Shown: positions 9,577 to 18,617, counted from the first letter of the stretch. The stretch is 64,000 bases of DNA from Caballeronia peredens (GCA_001544595.2 FCOH02000002.1:1-64000); one strand, 5' to 3'. Made by a program: numbers and translations. The notes: generated from the letters alone by a model not told the origin.

Positions 9577-10074
9577 ATGGACACGATGGTTGCGCCGACC
9601 GCCGCAGAAGCGGTCTGGATCGTCAGGCTCCAGAGCCATCCGCAGTACGATTTCGTGCGCCTGAAGCGGGTGTTCACCGATTACGGCTCGCGGCATCAGG
9701 TCGTGCTCGTCGATGTCGGCAAGCTGCTCTCGTGCGCGAATCGCGACGACACCGACTACGTGCTCAAGGCCGTCGACGACTGGCACGCGGGCAAGGTGCG
9801 CGGCATCCGCGAGTTTCTCGACCCGGACAATCCCCGCGTCCCGGAAATGCCTTACGTGACGATCAGCGTGCGGCGCTCGCCCGGGCTGCTCGGGCTGCTC
9901 GGCGTGCATCGGGAGGGGGTTGTCGCGTTTCGCAACGGGCAGCATCGCGCGCGCTACATGGCTCACGCCGGCGCGCTGTGCATGCCGGTCGAAGTGCATG
10001 AACGCGAGGCGTCGCTGCTGCGGGAGATGTGCGCGGCACCCGATACGACCGGCGCCGACTACGGCGAAACCTGA
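9577..10074 (+). CDS. FiwA/Osa-like (plasmid fertility inhibition factor family) protein
   Basis: A 165-residue protein from ATG 9577 (MDTMVAPTAAEAVW). The segment VVAFRNGQHRARYMAHAG resembles the conserved G-x-H-R core of the ParB/Srx-fold proteins FiwA and Osa, which on plasmids block conjugative transfer of competing plasmids. I recall similar chromosomal proteins in Burkholderia, but this assignment rests on memory of the motif and not on a search. A longer frame begins at 9490 but its extra residues look unrelated. It is transcribed divergently from the DNA repair operon. If the fold is right, nuclease or NTPase activity is possible. Confidence 0.6.
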   Translation: MDTMVAPTAAEAVWIVRLQSHPQYDFVRLKRVFTDYGSRHQVVLVDVGKLLSCANRDDTDYVLKAVDDWHAGKVRGIREFLDPDNPRVPEMPYVTISVRRSPGLLGLLGVHREGVVAFRNGQHRARYMAHAGALCMPVEVHEREASLLREMCAAPDTTGADYGET

Positions 10075-10077
10075 GGC

Positions 10078-10100
10078 AAAAAAAAAGCGCCGTCGGGCGC
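10078..10100 (-). terminator. Rho-independent terminator of the LysR gene
   Basis: On the minus strand a GCGCC/GGCGC stem with loop CGAC is followed by an unbroken run of nine T. It lies about 40 bases beyond the stop of the LysR gene and immediately after the convergent FiwA-like gene. Confidence 0.75.
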
Positions 10101-10138
10101 CAGGGCGCATCGACGGCGTTGAACTGTTTGGCGTGGCA

Positions 10139-11140
10139 TCAATTCGCGGTTGCCGACACGCCGTTCGGTTTCGTCGGCATCGTCATGAGCGAGGGCATGG
10201 CCGAGCGCATGACGTCGTCCGGATGGCCGCTCGCTCCCGAGAATTCCCGGCTCAGATAATCGAGCGCATAGTCGATGAAATAGCGCGTCTTCGCGGGCAG
10301 ATATTGCCGCCCCGGATAGACGATCGACACTTTCATGTCGGGGTCGTCGATCGAATACTCCGGCAGCAGGCGCACGAGTGTGCCGTCCTTCAGATCCGCC
10401 TGCACGATGCCTTCGGGGAGGATCGAAAAGCCCATGCTCTTCAGGGTGGCGAGACGCACCATCAGCCCGTTGTTGACCGAATACACCGGCGCGAGCGTGA
10501 TCTGGTCGGCGGCGCCGTGACGATGCCGGAAGTGCCAGGTCTGGCTGCGCATTTCGTTTGGCAGTCCGACCGATGGCAGGCTCTGGAGATCGGTGGGCGA
10601 GGCGGGCAGGCCGTGCTCCGCGACGAATGCGGGCGTGGCTACCGGCACGAGCGCGTTGGTGCCGACGGGCCGTTCGATGAGCGCGGTGCTCGACACCATG
10701 AACGCCGTGACGATGCCGACGTCATAGCCGTCCTCGACCAGATCGACATGCCGTTCCGCGAGCGTGAGGCGCACGTTGACCTTCGGATAGACCTTGCGGA
10801 AGCCGTCGATCAGCGGCGTCAGCGTCAGCAGCGAAAGCGCACTCGACGCCACCACGCGCAAAGTGCCGCTCGGCTCGCCCTCGGTATGCGTGACTGTCGA
10901 TTCGAGATGATCGAGTTCCTCCAGTAATGCACGGCAGCCTTCGAGATAACGCGTGCCGGCTTCGGTGAGCGACAGATTGCGGGTTGTGCGGTTGATGAGT
11001 CGAGTTCGAAGATGCGCTTCGAGCATGGCGATTGCCCGGGTGACCAGCGCGTTTGAAACATCGAGTTGTTGCGCGGCGCGGCGGAAACTCTCCGTATCTG
11101 CCACACGCACAAAAACACGCATTGCATGGATCTGGTTCAT
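10139..11140 (-). CDS. LysR-family transcriptional regulator
   Basis: A 333-residue regulator. The N-terminal winged helix-turn-helix is clear (VFVRVADTESFRRAAQQLDV then SNALVTRAIAMLEAHL and RLINRTTRNLSLTEAG), followed by a linker helix and a periplasmic-binding-protein-like effector domain of about 200 residues. The ATG at 11140 is preceded by a purine-rich AGAGAGGG, which decides the start against an in-frame upstream codon at 11206. It is divergent from the tandem antiporter genes across a 500-base gap, so those genes are its most likely targets, although this is inference. The branch looks like the CrgA/DmlR-like group; the effector is unknown. Confidence 0.93.
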   Translation of the reverse strand: MNQIHAMRVFVRVADTESFRRAAQQLDVSNALVTRAIAMLEAHLRTRLINRTTRNLSLTEAGTRYLEGCRALLEELDHLESTVTHTEGEPSGTLRVVASSALSLLTLTPLIDGFRKVYPKVNVRLTLAERHVDLVEDGYDVGIVTAFMVSSTALIERPVGTNALVPVATPAFVAEHGLPASPTDLQSLPSVGLPNEMRSQTWHFRHRHGAADQITLAPVYSVNNGLMVRLATLKSMGFSILPEGIVQADLKDGTLVRLLPEYSIDDPDMKVSIVYPGRQYLPAKTRYFIDYALDYLSREFSGASGHPDDVMRSAMPSLMTMPTKPNGVSATAN

Positions 11141-11641
11141 CGTGTTGCCCTCTCTCTGGGTTGTGTTACGGACCGGACCTTCGCTATATGACACGCGTAC
11201 GTCCACTTATTGAACAACCTGTGAAACGGATAATATTGACAGAATCGTGAGATTGCAATATCTAAATCCATAAGTTTTTAGATGGCGTCGGTTAATATGG
11301 GTGCTATTCAGCGTGAGCCTTGCCAGGCTTGAGTTTGAGAGAATAGATACCCGGTCTTTTTGAACAGCGGGGCAGCGGAATTTCACCTGTTTAAGCTTGA
11401 AAAGAAATGAGGTTTTGTTGAAGTTATTCTGATATATGTCGCAAATACTTAAGAAATCGCATTTTATGCCGGCGGGATAAAGAAACGTGCATTGATATAT
11501 CAAGCTTGCGATTAAAAGTTTTTGTTTATCGATGTCGTGGCGCGATTAGTTTTGTTGCATAAACCTTACTGCGGGCGTTGCTTCTTCTGATCGCAAATGC
11601 GAACAGAAGGCTTTCGGTTCAACAATAAAAATGGCGGCGCC
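11141..11641. promoter_or_regulatory. AT-rich divergent intergenic region (LysR / antiporter pair)
   Basis: This 501-base gap is clearly lower in G+C than the genes on either side and carries no convincing open frame. It contains the LysR ribosome binding site at its left end and a promoter candidate on the plus strand at 11236-11264. The rest would be an unusually long leader for the antiporter gene. Palindromic T-N11-A sites suitable for LysR binding may exist here but none stands out. Confidence 0.5.
11236..11264 (+). promoter_or_regulatory. Candidate sigma-70 promoter for the antiporter genes
   Basis: A perfect TTGACA at 11236-11241 is followed after 17 bases by TATCTA at 11259-11264. 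Both elements face the antiporter genes, whose first start codon is about 375 bases further on. The long leader makes the assignment tentative. Confidence 0.45.
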
Positions 11642-13324
11642 ATGATATGGAATCTGCTTTCCGCGCAACCTGAAATCGCGCTTTTCGCCAGTCTCGCGAT
11701 CGGCTATCTCATCGGTTCGTTCAAGCTCGGACCGATTCAGCTCGGCGGCGTGTGCGGCACGCTGATCGTCGCACTGATTCTCGGCCAGAGCGGCGCGCGC
11801 ATTTCGCCCGAACTCAAGAACATTGCATTTGCGCTTTTTATCTTCGCGCTCGGTTTCACCGGCGGTCCGCAATTCTTCGCGAACATCGGACGCGGCTGGC
11901 GCTACGGCGCGCTGTCGATCGTCGAGGTCGTCGTCGTGGTCGCGCTCGTGCTGGGCGCGGTCGTCATCCTCAAGCTCGACGCGGGCACGGCCGCGGGCCT
12001 GCTCGCCGGCGGCGCGACCGAATCGGCCGTCATCGGCACGGCGTCCGAGGCGATCGGCCGGCTCGGGCTGCCGGCCGCCGAAACCGCGCGGCTGCAGGCC
12101 AACATCGTGACTGCCTACAGCGTGAGCTACTTGTTCGGCCTCGTCACGATCGTGCTTTTCGTGAGCCAGTTCGCGCCGCTGATTCTGCGCGTGAATCTGC
12201 GCGACGAAGCCGAGCGGCTCTGGCGCAAGCTCGGCGGCGACGGTGCGCTCGCCGCCGGCCAGACGCCCGCTGCGCCTCCGCTCGCCGGACGCGAACTGAG
12301 GGTGACGGCGGGCGCGGGGCACAGCATCGGCGAGCTGGAAAAGCGTTTCGGCGACAACATCAGCGTGCAGCGCGTGCAGCGCGACCGTTCGATCATCAAG
12401 CCGCAGCCGGGCGTCGTTCTGAAGGCGGGCGACTGCGTCGTGATCGGCGGGCGGCGCGAGGCGCTCATCGAGGCGATTCCCGTGATCGGCGAGGAAGTGT
12501 TCGGCGGCGGCGTCTCGGATGTCTTCGTCGAACGTGTCGACGTGATGCTCACGCAGCGCGCGGTGCACGGCCTCACGCTCGCGCAGGTGCGCGCGCGCGC
12601 CGCGCCCGCCGACGCCCACGGTGTGTTCGTCGCGGCCGTGACCCGCCTCGACAGCACGATTCCGGCGCTCTCGGGCACGCAGGTGCAGCGCGGCGACGTG
12701 CTGACGCTCGTCGGCAACAAGGAAGACGTCGCGCGCGGCGCGGCCAGGCTCGGCTATGTGATTCGCGCGACGCACAAAACCGACTTCGTGTTTCTCGGGC
12801 TGGGCGTGCTGCTGGGCATCGGGGTCGGGCGGCTGTCGGCGCACGTCGGCGGCATCGATCTGACGCTCGGCACGGGCGGCGGCTGTCTGCTCGCGGGGCT
12901 GCTGTTCGGCTGGATCCGCTCGCGCTATCCGCTGATCGGCTCGTTGCCGTCGGCGGCAGCGCAGATCCTGAAGGACTTCGGCCTGTGCACGTTCATCGCG
13001 GCGGTCGGACTGTCGGCGGGCGCCGATGCCTTGCGGCTCATCCGCGAATTCGGCGTGGCGCTGCCGGTCGCGGGCATCGTCATCACGCTCGGGCCGGCGC
13101 TCGCGTCGCTCGTCGTCGGGCGCTGGCTGCTCAGGCTCGAAGTGCCGATGCTGCTCGGCGCGATCGCCGGCCAGCAATGCAGCACGCCGGCCATCAGCGC
13201 GCTCGTCGGCGTGACGGGGAACGCGACGCCCGTCATCGGCTACACCATCACGTATGCGCTCTCCAACGTGCTGCTGCCGCTGCTCGGGCCGGTGGTGGTC
13301 GGGCTGGCGAGCAAGATCGGTTAA
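11642..13324 (+). CDS. AspT-like aspartate:alanine-type antiporter, copy 1
   Basis: A 560-residue membrane protein of the AAEx (aspartate:alanine exchanger) family. It has two hydrophobic halves (about residues 1-170 and 375-560) separated by a soluble region holding two TrkA-C-like regulatory domains, each with a VVIGGRREA- or VLTLVGNKED-type ending. The halves share glycine-rich repeats such as GPIQLGGVCGTLI and LTLGTGGGCLLAGLLFG. Studied AspT exchanges aspartate for alanine and helps make a proton motive force when paired with a decarboxylase; substrate here is inferred only. The ATG at 11642 fits the family. The second copy starts 24 bases downstream. Confidence 0.85.
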   Translation: MIWNLLSAQPEIALFASLAIGYLIGSFKLGPIQLGGVCGTLIVALILGQSGARISPELKNIAFALFIFALGFTGGPQFFANIGRGWRYGALSIVEVVVVVALVLGAVVILKLDAGTAAGLLAGGATESAVIGTASEAIGRLGLPAAETARLQANIVTAYSVSYLFGLVTIVLFVSQFAPLILRVNLRDEAERLWRKLGGDGALAAGQTPAAPPLAGRELRVTAGAGHSIGELEKRFGDNISVQRVQRDRSIIKPQPGVVLKAGDCVVIGGRREALIEAIPVIGEEVFGGGVSDVFVERVDVMLTQRAVHGLTLAQVRARAAPADAHGVFVAAVTRLDSTIPALSGTQVQRGDVLTLVGNKEDVARGAARLGYVIRATHKTDFVFLGLGVLLGIGVGRLSAHVGGIDLTLGTGGGCLLAGLLFGWIRSRYPLIGSLPSAAAQILKDFGLCTFIAAVGLSAGADALRLIREFGVALPVAGIVITLGPALASLVVGRWLLRLEVPMLLGAIAGQQCSTPAISALVGVTGNATPVIGYTITYALSNVLLPLLGPVVVGLASKIG

Positions 13325-13348
13325 GGCGATCAGAACCGCGAGGACGCG

Positions 13349-15043
13349 ATGGACTGGCTCCACACGATTTTCCAGAAGTCACCCGAATCGGCGCTCTTTT
13401 TGTCGCTGGCCGCGGGCTATCTGATTGGTCAGATCAATTTCGGCAAGTTTCAGCTGGGCGGCGTCGGCGGATCGCTGATCGCGGCGGTCGTCGTGAGCCA
13501 GGCGGGCGTGCAGATCGACAACGGCGTGAAGTCCGTGATGTTCGCCGTATTCATCTACGCGGTCGGCTACGACTCCGGCCCGCAGTTTTTCAATTCGATC
13601 AACCGCAAGACGCTGCGCGAAATCGCGATGGCCGTGTTTCTCGCGGTGACGGCGCTCGTCACCGTGATCGTCTGCGCGAAGATCTTCGGGCTGAACAAGG
13701 GACTGGCCGCCGGACTCGCGGGCGGCGCGCTCACGCAATCGGCGATCATCGGCACGGCGGGCGACGCCATCGCGCGGCTCGGCCTCCCCGCCGACCAGAC
13801 GAAGGCGCTGCAGGCCGATGTGGCGATCGCGTACGCGGTGACCTACGTGTTCGGCTCGCTCGGCGCGATCATCGTGTGCGTGAACCTGCTGCCGAAGTTC
13901 ATGGGGCAGAGTCTGAAGGACGCCTCGGCCGAGGCGGAGAAGGCGCTCGCCGGAGGCGCGTCGGCGGTGGCGGGGCCGGGGCAGATTTCCGCGCTGCCGC
14001 CGCTCGTCGGGCGCGCGTATCGCGTGACGAGCCGCGGCGCGGCGGGGCGCACGGTCGCGCAGATCGAAACCGACGATCAGGACCTGATCGCGATCGAGCG
14101 GATCAGGCGGGCGGGTCATCCGCTCGAGCCGCGCCCGGACATCATGCTGGCGACGGACGACATCGTGCTCGTGGTCGGCCGGCGCGAAGTGATGGTGAGC
14201 GCGGCGGCGCATATCGGCGAGGAAGTCGCGGATACCGACGGCATCAGCGTCGTCATGCAGAAACGCCAGGGCGTGTTCACGAAGCGCGGCATGAATCACA
14301 CGACGATCGCCGCGGTGCGCGCCACCGTCGATCGCGATTTACGCCACGGCGTCTATATCCACGACATCACGCGCGCGGGGCTGGCGCTGCCCGTGCTGCC
14401 CGAAACGCAGCTCGAACACGGCGACGTGATCACGTTCTACGGCTCGCCGCAGGACACGAAGCGCGCCGTCGACGCCGCCGGCTACGAACTTCCGTACACC
14501 GACAAGACCGATTTCATCTACATGGGCGTGGGCATCGTGCTCGGGCTGCTCATCGGACTCGTGGTCGTCGACGTGGGCGGCATTCCGCTCACGCTCGGCT
14601 CGGGCGGCGGGTGTCTGCTCGCGGGGCTCCTGTTCGGCTGGATGCGCGGCAAGCATCCGATGTACGGCGTCATGCCGCCGGCGGCGTCGCAGTTGCTGAA
14701 GGACTTCGGGCTCGCGGCGTTCGTCGCGGTCGTCGGGCTGAATTCGGGGCTGCAGGCAGTCGTCACGGTAAAGCAGAGCGGCCTCACGATCTTCCTGCTC
14801 GGCGTGTTCGTCACGCTGTTTCCGCTCGTCCTCACGATGCTCTTCGGGCGCTACGTGCTGCGCTACGACAACGCCGCGCTGCTCGCGGGCGCGCTCACGG
14901 GATCGCGCAGTGCGAATCCGGCCTTCGGCGGCGTGCTCGACAAGGCGGAAAGCGCGGTGCCGACGGTGCCGTTCGCAATCACCTACGCGCTCGCCAACGT
15001 CTTGCTGACTTTGCTCGGACCGCTCGTGGTGGGACTCGTCTGA
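13349..15043 (+). CDS. AspT-like aspartate:alanine-type antiporter, copy 2
   Basis: A 564-residue paralogue of the preceding gene with the same plan: hydrophobic N-terminal half beginning SALFLSLAAGYLIGQINFG, a central pair of TrkA-C-like domains, and a C-terminal half containing LTLGSGGGCLLAGLLFGWM and LLGPLVVGLV. It starts at ATG 13349, eight bases or so after a GAGGA ribosome binding site, and is surely in the same transcript as copy 1. The two proteins may form a heteromer or handle different substrates. No aspartate decarboxylase gene follows, unlike the classical aspT-aspD arrangement. Confidence 0.85.
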   Translation: MDWLHTIFQKSPESALFLSLAAGYLIGQINFGKFQLGGVGGSLIAAVVVSQAGVQIDNGVKSVMFAVFIYAVGYDSGPQFFNSINRKTLREIAMAVFLAVTALVTVIVCAKIFGLNKGLAAGLAGGALTQSAIIGTAGDAIARLGLPADQTKALQADVAIAYAVTYVFGSLGAIIVCVNLLPKFMGQSLKDASAEAEKALAGGASAVAGPGQISALPPLVGRAYRVTSRGAAGRTVAQIETDDQDLIAIERIRRAGHPLEPRPDIMLATDDIVLVVGRREVMVSAAAHIGEEVADTDGISVVMQKRQGVFTKRGMNHTTIAAVRATVDRDLRHGVYIHDITRAGLALPVLPETQLEHGDVITFYGSPQDTKRAVDAAGYELPYTDKTDFIYMGVGIVLGLLIGLVVVDVGGIPLTLGSGGGCLLAGLLFGWMRGKHPMYGVMPPAASQLLKDFGLAAFVAVVGLNSGLQAVVTVKQSGLTIFLLGVFVTLFPLVLTMLFGRYVLRYDNAALLAGALTGSRSANPAFGGVLDKAESAVPTVPFAITYALANVLLTLLGPLVVGLV

Positions 15044-15161
15044 GCGCGATTCCACGTTCGCGCCGCCGGGGCGCACGGGTATCGGACGAGCCGGCCGAGG
15101 CATCGATGGCGACGCGGCGGTATCCTCGGGTTTTGATCTCAGACCGAAGGAGTGTCCGCCG

Positions 15162-16007
15162 ATGTCGAACCCGAAACTCGTGGTCAGCCTTCCGACAGGC
15201 GAAGCCATCCCGAAGCTCGGTCAGGGCACGTGGGAAATGGGCGAGCGCCCGGGCGCGCGCAAGAGCGAGATCGCCGCGTTGCGCGAAGGCGTCGAGCTGG
15301 GCATGACGCTCATTGATACCGCCGAGATGTACGGCGACGGCGAAAGCGAGAAACTCATCGCCGAGGCGCTCGGCGGCGTGCGCGACGAGCTTTTCATCGT
15401 GAGCAAGGTGTATCCGCACAACGGCAGCGAGCGCGGCGTGCAGGCAGCCTGCGAGCGCAGCCTGAAGCGTCTGAAGACCGATCGCATCGATTTGTATCTG
15501 CTGCACTGGCGCGGCGGCGAGGATCTGGAAGGCGTGGTCGCCGGATTCGAAAAACTGCAGCGCGACGGCAAGATTCGTCACTGGGGCGTCAGCAACTTCG
15601 ACACGGACGATCTGGAAGAACTTTTTTCGATCGATGGCGGCGACGCCTGCGCGACCGATCAGATTCTCTACAACGTCGCGCGGCGCGGGGCCGAGTTCGA
15701 TCTGCTGCCGTGGCTGCGCGAGCGCCGCATGCCGGCGATGGCCTACAGCCCGGTCGATCACGCGCGTCTGCCGCGTGGCGGCGCGCTCGAAAAGATCGCG
15801 GCGGCGCGCGGCGTGTCGGCGTTTCAGGTGGCGCTCGCGTGGGTGCTGCAGCAGCCCGAGGTGTTCGCGATTCCGAAAGCCGCCGACGTCGCGCATGTCC
15901 GCGAGAACCGCGCGGCGCTCGATCTTGCGCTTTCCGCCGACGAACTCGCGGACATCGATCAGCAGTTCAGGCCGCCGAAGTCGAAGCGCCCGCTCGAAAT
16001 GCTTTGA
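15162..16007 (+). CDS. Aldo/keto reductase
   Basis: A 281-residue NADPH-dependent oxidoreductase with the aldo/keto reductase TIM barrel. The catalytic tetrad is readable: Asp in LIDTAEMYG with its Tyr a few residues later, Lys in FIVSKVYP and His in YLLHWRGG. The family signature for the strand-4 region, GKIRHWGVSNF, is also present, and IPKAADVAHVREN near the C-terminus matches the cofactor-phosphate-binding segment. The substrate is unknown; these enzymes reduce aldehydes and ketones in the cytoplasm. It lies 118 bases after the antiporter pair and may have its own promoter. Confidence 0.92.
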   Translation: MSNPKLVVSLPTGEAIPKLGQGTWEMGERPGARKSEIAALREGVELGMTLIDTAEMYGDGESEKLIAEALGGVRDELFIVSKVYPHNGSERGVQAACERSLKRLKTDRIDLYLLHWRGGEDLEGVVAGFEKLQRDGKIRHWGVSNFDTDDLEELFSIDGGDACATDQILYNVARRGAEFDLLPWLRERRMPAMAYSPVDHARLPRGGALEKIAAARGVSAFQVALAWVLQQPEVFAIPKAADVAHVRENRAALDLALSADELADIDQQFRPPKSKRPLEML

Positions 16008-16053
16008 GTCGGCGCGCGCCTGAGCTGCAACTCAGGCGCGCATCGAGCGCGCG

Positions 16054-16473
16054 TCACGTACACGCGTGATGCGCATGCACCGAGCCGAGCACGGCGACTT
16101 CCGCCGGCGTGCGCCTGAGATCGGCTTCGTTGACCTGTTTCGCGTCGGCGAGGAAGTCGTCGACGATCGACGAAACCTTCGTGTCCGTCAGACACAGCGA
16201 GATGCGCTTCGTCTCGCCCTCGGGCAGCGATGCGCGCTGCGCCAGGAACAGCACGCCGTACTGATATCCGCGCACGATGCCGCGCACCGCGCCCACGCAC
16301 TGTCCTTGCGCGGTGTTGTCGGACTTCGCGGCGCATTGCTGCGCGAGCGAATACGCCGAGAAGGTCGGATCGGACGCGCCGGGCGTCGGGTCCGGCGTGG
16401 TTTGCGCATGCGCGGCGAACGCGGCGGCGAAGGTCAGACTGGCGGCGAGCGCGACGGAAAGGGCGGGTTTCAT
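16054..16473 (-). CDS. Small exported Rap1a/Tai-like protein
   Basis: A 139-residue protein with a clear signal peptide (MKPALSVALAASL to AAHAQ). The mature part has a cysteine in LAQQC, then CVGAVRGIVRGYQYG, SLCLTD and a terminal ACT, a spacing of four cysteines that resembles the Rap1a/Tai immunity-protein family, in which paired disulfides hold a small helical fold. Rap1a-type proteins protect against type VI secretion effectors, but no effector gene is nearby, so an immunity role is unsupported and a housekeeping periplasmic role is equally possible. It is convergent with the aldo/keto reductase gene and lies downstream of the ABC transporter genes on the same strand. Confidence 0.7.
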   Translation of the reverse strand: MKPALSVALAASLTFAAAFAAHAQTTPDPTPGASDPTFSAYSLAQQCAAKSDNTAQGQCVGAVRGIVRGYQYGVLFLAQRASLPEGETKRISLCLTDTKVSSIVDDFLADAKQVNEADLRRTPAEVAVLGSVHAHHACT

Positions 16474-16547
16474 CGGTTGAATCCTCGTTGTTGTTGAATC
16501 TCGAACCGATGAGAGACGCGCGGGGCCGCTTTGGTTCCGACGAAAGA

Positions 16548-18617
16548 TCAGCTTGCCTGACGTTGCAGCGCGCGCAGTTCGTCGACGGGAATGTGGCAGT
16601 GAATTGCGTGATCGTGGCCGGCGTTGCGGCACGGCGGCGCTTCGGTCTCGCAAATCTCGCCGATCTTGCGCGGGCAGCGCGTGTGGAACACGCAGCCCGA
16701 AGGCGGATTCGCCGCGCTCGGCAATTCGCCCGACAGGCGGATGCGCTTGGCGTGCGCGCCGTCGAGCGTCGGCACGGAAGACAGCAGCGCTTCGGTGTAC
16801 GGATGCTGCGGGCCGTCGAAGACATCGCCCGCGCGGCCGATCTCCATGATGCGCCCGAGATACAGCACGGCGATGCGGTCCGACAGATAGCGCACGACAT
16901 GCAGATCGTGCGAGATGAACACGTAGGAGACGCGCCGTTCGCGCTGCAGATCGGCGAGCAGGTTGAGGATCGCGGCCTGCACGGAGACGTCGAGCGCGGA
17001 AGTCGGCTCGTCGCAGACGACCACGCGCGGGTCGCCGGCGAAGGCGCGCGCAATCGCGACGCGCTGTTTCAGGCCGCCGGAAAGATGCCGCGTGCGCGAG
17101 CCGAGATAGCGTTCCGGCAGACGCACGGCTTCGGTCAGCGTGTGCAGGCGCTTTTCTTTCGCGTCGCCGTGCAGCGCGGCCAGCTTCGACAGCGACCGCG
17201 CAATCAGCCGCCGCACCGAATGCGCGCGGTTCAGCGCGGAATCCGGATTCTGGAAGACGATCTGCAGCGACTTCACTTGCTCGTCGCTGCGCTGGGTCAC
17301 GCGTTCGGGCAGGTTCGCGCCGTCGAGTTCGAGCGTCGCGCCGCGGTCGGGCGACACGAGGCCGAGCAGCAGCTTCGCGAGCGTCGTCTTGCCGCTGCCC
17401 GATTCGCCGACGAGTCCGAGCGTTTCGCCCTGCACGAGATCGAGCGAGACGTCGTGGACGGCGCGCACTTCTTCGTCGCCGACGCGGAATGTTTTCGAGA
17501 GATTGCGCGCCGAGAGCGCGAGCGGCGCGTCGGCGTCGTGGGCGACCGCGAGCGGCGCTTCCTCGGTCGAGCGCGGCAGCGCCTGCGCGCGTTCGTGATA
17601 GTGGCAGCGGGCCATCTGATCGCCGTGCGCCGACGCCACGCGATACGGCGGCGGGGCGTCCTTCAGGCAGCGCTCGTCGGCGAGCTTGCAGCGCGGCGCG
17701 AAGATGCAGCCCTGCGTGATCGAGCCCGGCAGCGGCAGCGAGCCGGAAATCGTGTCGAGCCGGCCGCTTTCCTTGCTGCGGCCCGCGCGCGGCAGACAGC
17801 GCAGCAAGCCGACCGTATACGGATGACGCGGCTTGGCGAAGACATCGGCGGTCGTGCCTTCCTCGACCAGCTTGCCCGCGTACAGCACGCCGACGCGATC
17901 GCACATGCGCCCGATCACCGCGAGGTTGTGGCTGATGAAGAGCACGGCCGTGCCGAGCTCCGCGCGCAGTTGCGCGATCAGATCGAGCACTTCGGCTTCG
18001 ACGGTGGCGTCGAGCCCGGTCGTCGGTTCGTCGAGGATCAGCAGCTCGGGATTGCACGCGAGCGCCATCGCGATGACGACGCGCTGCTGCATCCCGCCCG
18101 ACAACTGATGCGGATAACTCTCCATCACGCGCTCGGGAGAGGCGATGCGCACGCGCCTCAGCATGTCGGCGGTGCGGGCGAGCGCGTCGTCGGCGGAAGC
18201 GCCCGTGACTTCGAACGCTTCGGACACCTGCCGCGCGATCGTCAGCGACGGATTGAGCGCGCGTCCCGGATCCTGATAGACCATCGACACCGCGTTCGCG
18301 CGCATGCCGCGCAGCGCGTCGGCATCGAGCGCGGCGACGTCGCGGCCGCCGATCGCGATCTTGCCGGCCTTCACGCGGCCGTTGCGCGGCAGATAGCGCA
18401 GCACCGCGAGCGCCGCCGTCGACTTGCCGCAGCCCGATTCGCCGACGAGCCCGTATGCCTCGCCGCGCCGCACGCGCAACGTGACGTCCTGCAGCACTTC
18501 GCGCTCGCGTCCGCGCGAGCGATACGCGACCGTCAGGCCGACGATCGTGAGCGCGTCGGCCTGATCGCCTTTTGCGGCGCCGAAGGTGGGAAAGGCCGAT
18601 GGCGGCGGTCCGTTCAT
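16548..18617 (-). CDS. Fused double ATPase of a peptide/nickel-type ABC transporter (DppD-DppF-like)
   Basis: A 689-residue protein containing two complete ABC ATPases. The first has Walker A GESGCGKST, signature LSGGMQQRV and Walker B LLILDEPT; the second has GESGSGKTT, LSGGLKQRV and VVVCDEPT. Each half ends in an oligopeptide-transporter C-terminal domain with a cysteine cluster (CIFAPRCKLADERC and CVFHTRCPRKIGEIC), a motif that in related transporters can hold an iron-sulfur cluster. A single polypeptide thus replaces the usual DppD and DppF pair. The start at 18617 (MNGPPPSAF) overlaps the permease stop in an ATGA. It energises import through the two permeases encoded just upstream. Confidence 0.92.
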   Translation of the reverse strand: MNGPPPSAFPTFGAAKGDQADALTIVGLTVAYRSRGREREVLQDVTLRVRRGEAYGLVGESGCGKSTAALAVLRYLPRNGRVKAGKIAIGGRDVAALDADALRGMRANAVSMVYQDPGRALNPSLTIARQVSEAFEVTGASADDALARTADMLRRVRIASPERVMESYPHQLSGGMQQRVVIAMALACNPELLILDEPTTGLDATVEAEVLDLIAQLRAELGTAVLFISHNLAVIGRMCDRVGVLYAGKLVEEGTTADVFAKPRHPYTVGLLRCLPRAGRSKESGRLDTISGSLPLPGSITQGCIFAPRCKLADERCLKDAPPPYRVASAHGDQMARCHYHERAQALPRSTEEAPLAVAHDADAPLALSARNLSKTFRVGDEEVRAVHDVSLDLVQGETLGLVGESGSGKTTLAKLLLGLVSPDRGATLELDGANLPERVTQRSDEQVKSLQIVFQNPDSALNRAHSVRRLIARSLSKLAALHGDAKEKRLHTLTEAVRLPERYLGSRTRHLSGGLKQRVAIARAFAGDPRVVVCDEPTSALDVSVQAAILNLLADLQRERRVSYVFISHDLHVVRYLSDRIAVLYLGRIMEIGRAGDVFDGPQHPYTEALLSSVPTLDGAHAKRIRLSGELPSAANPPSGCVFHTRCPRKIGEICETEAPPCRNAGHDHAIHCHIPVDELRALQRQAS

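Noticed and set aside
11207-11503. 98-residue minus-strand frame in the LysR/antiporter gap
   Set aside because: No ribosome binding site, no family and located in an AT-rich regulatory gap; most likely chance.
11752-15306. 1184-residue open frame across both antiporter genes
   Set aside because: It is an out-of-frame shadow, Arg/Ala-rich throughout, while the true frames encode recognisable membrane proteins.
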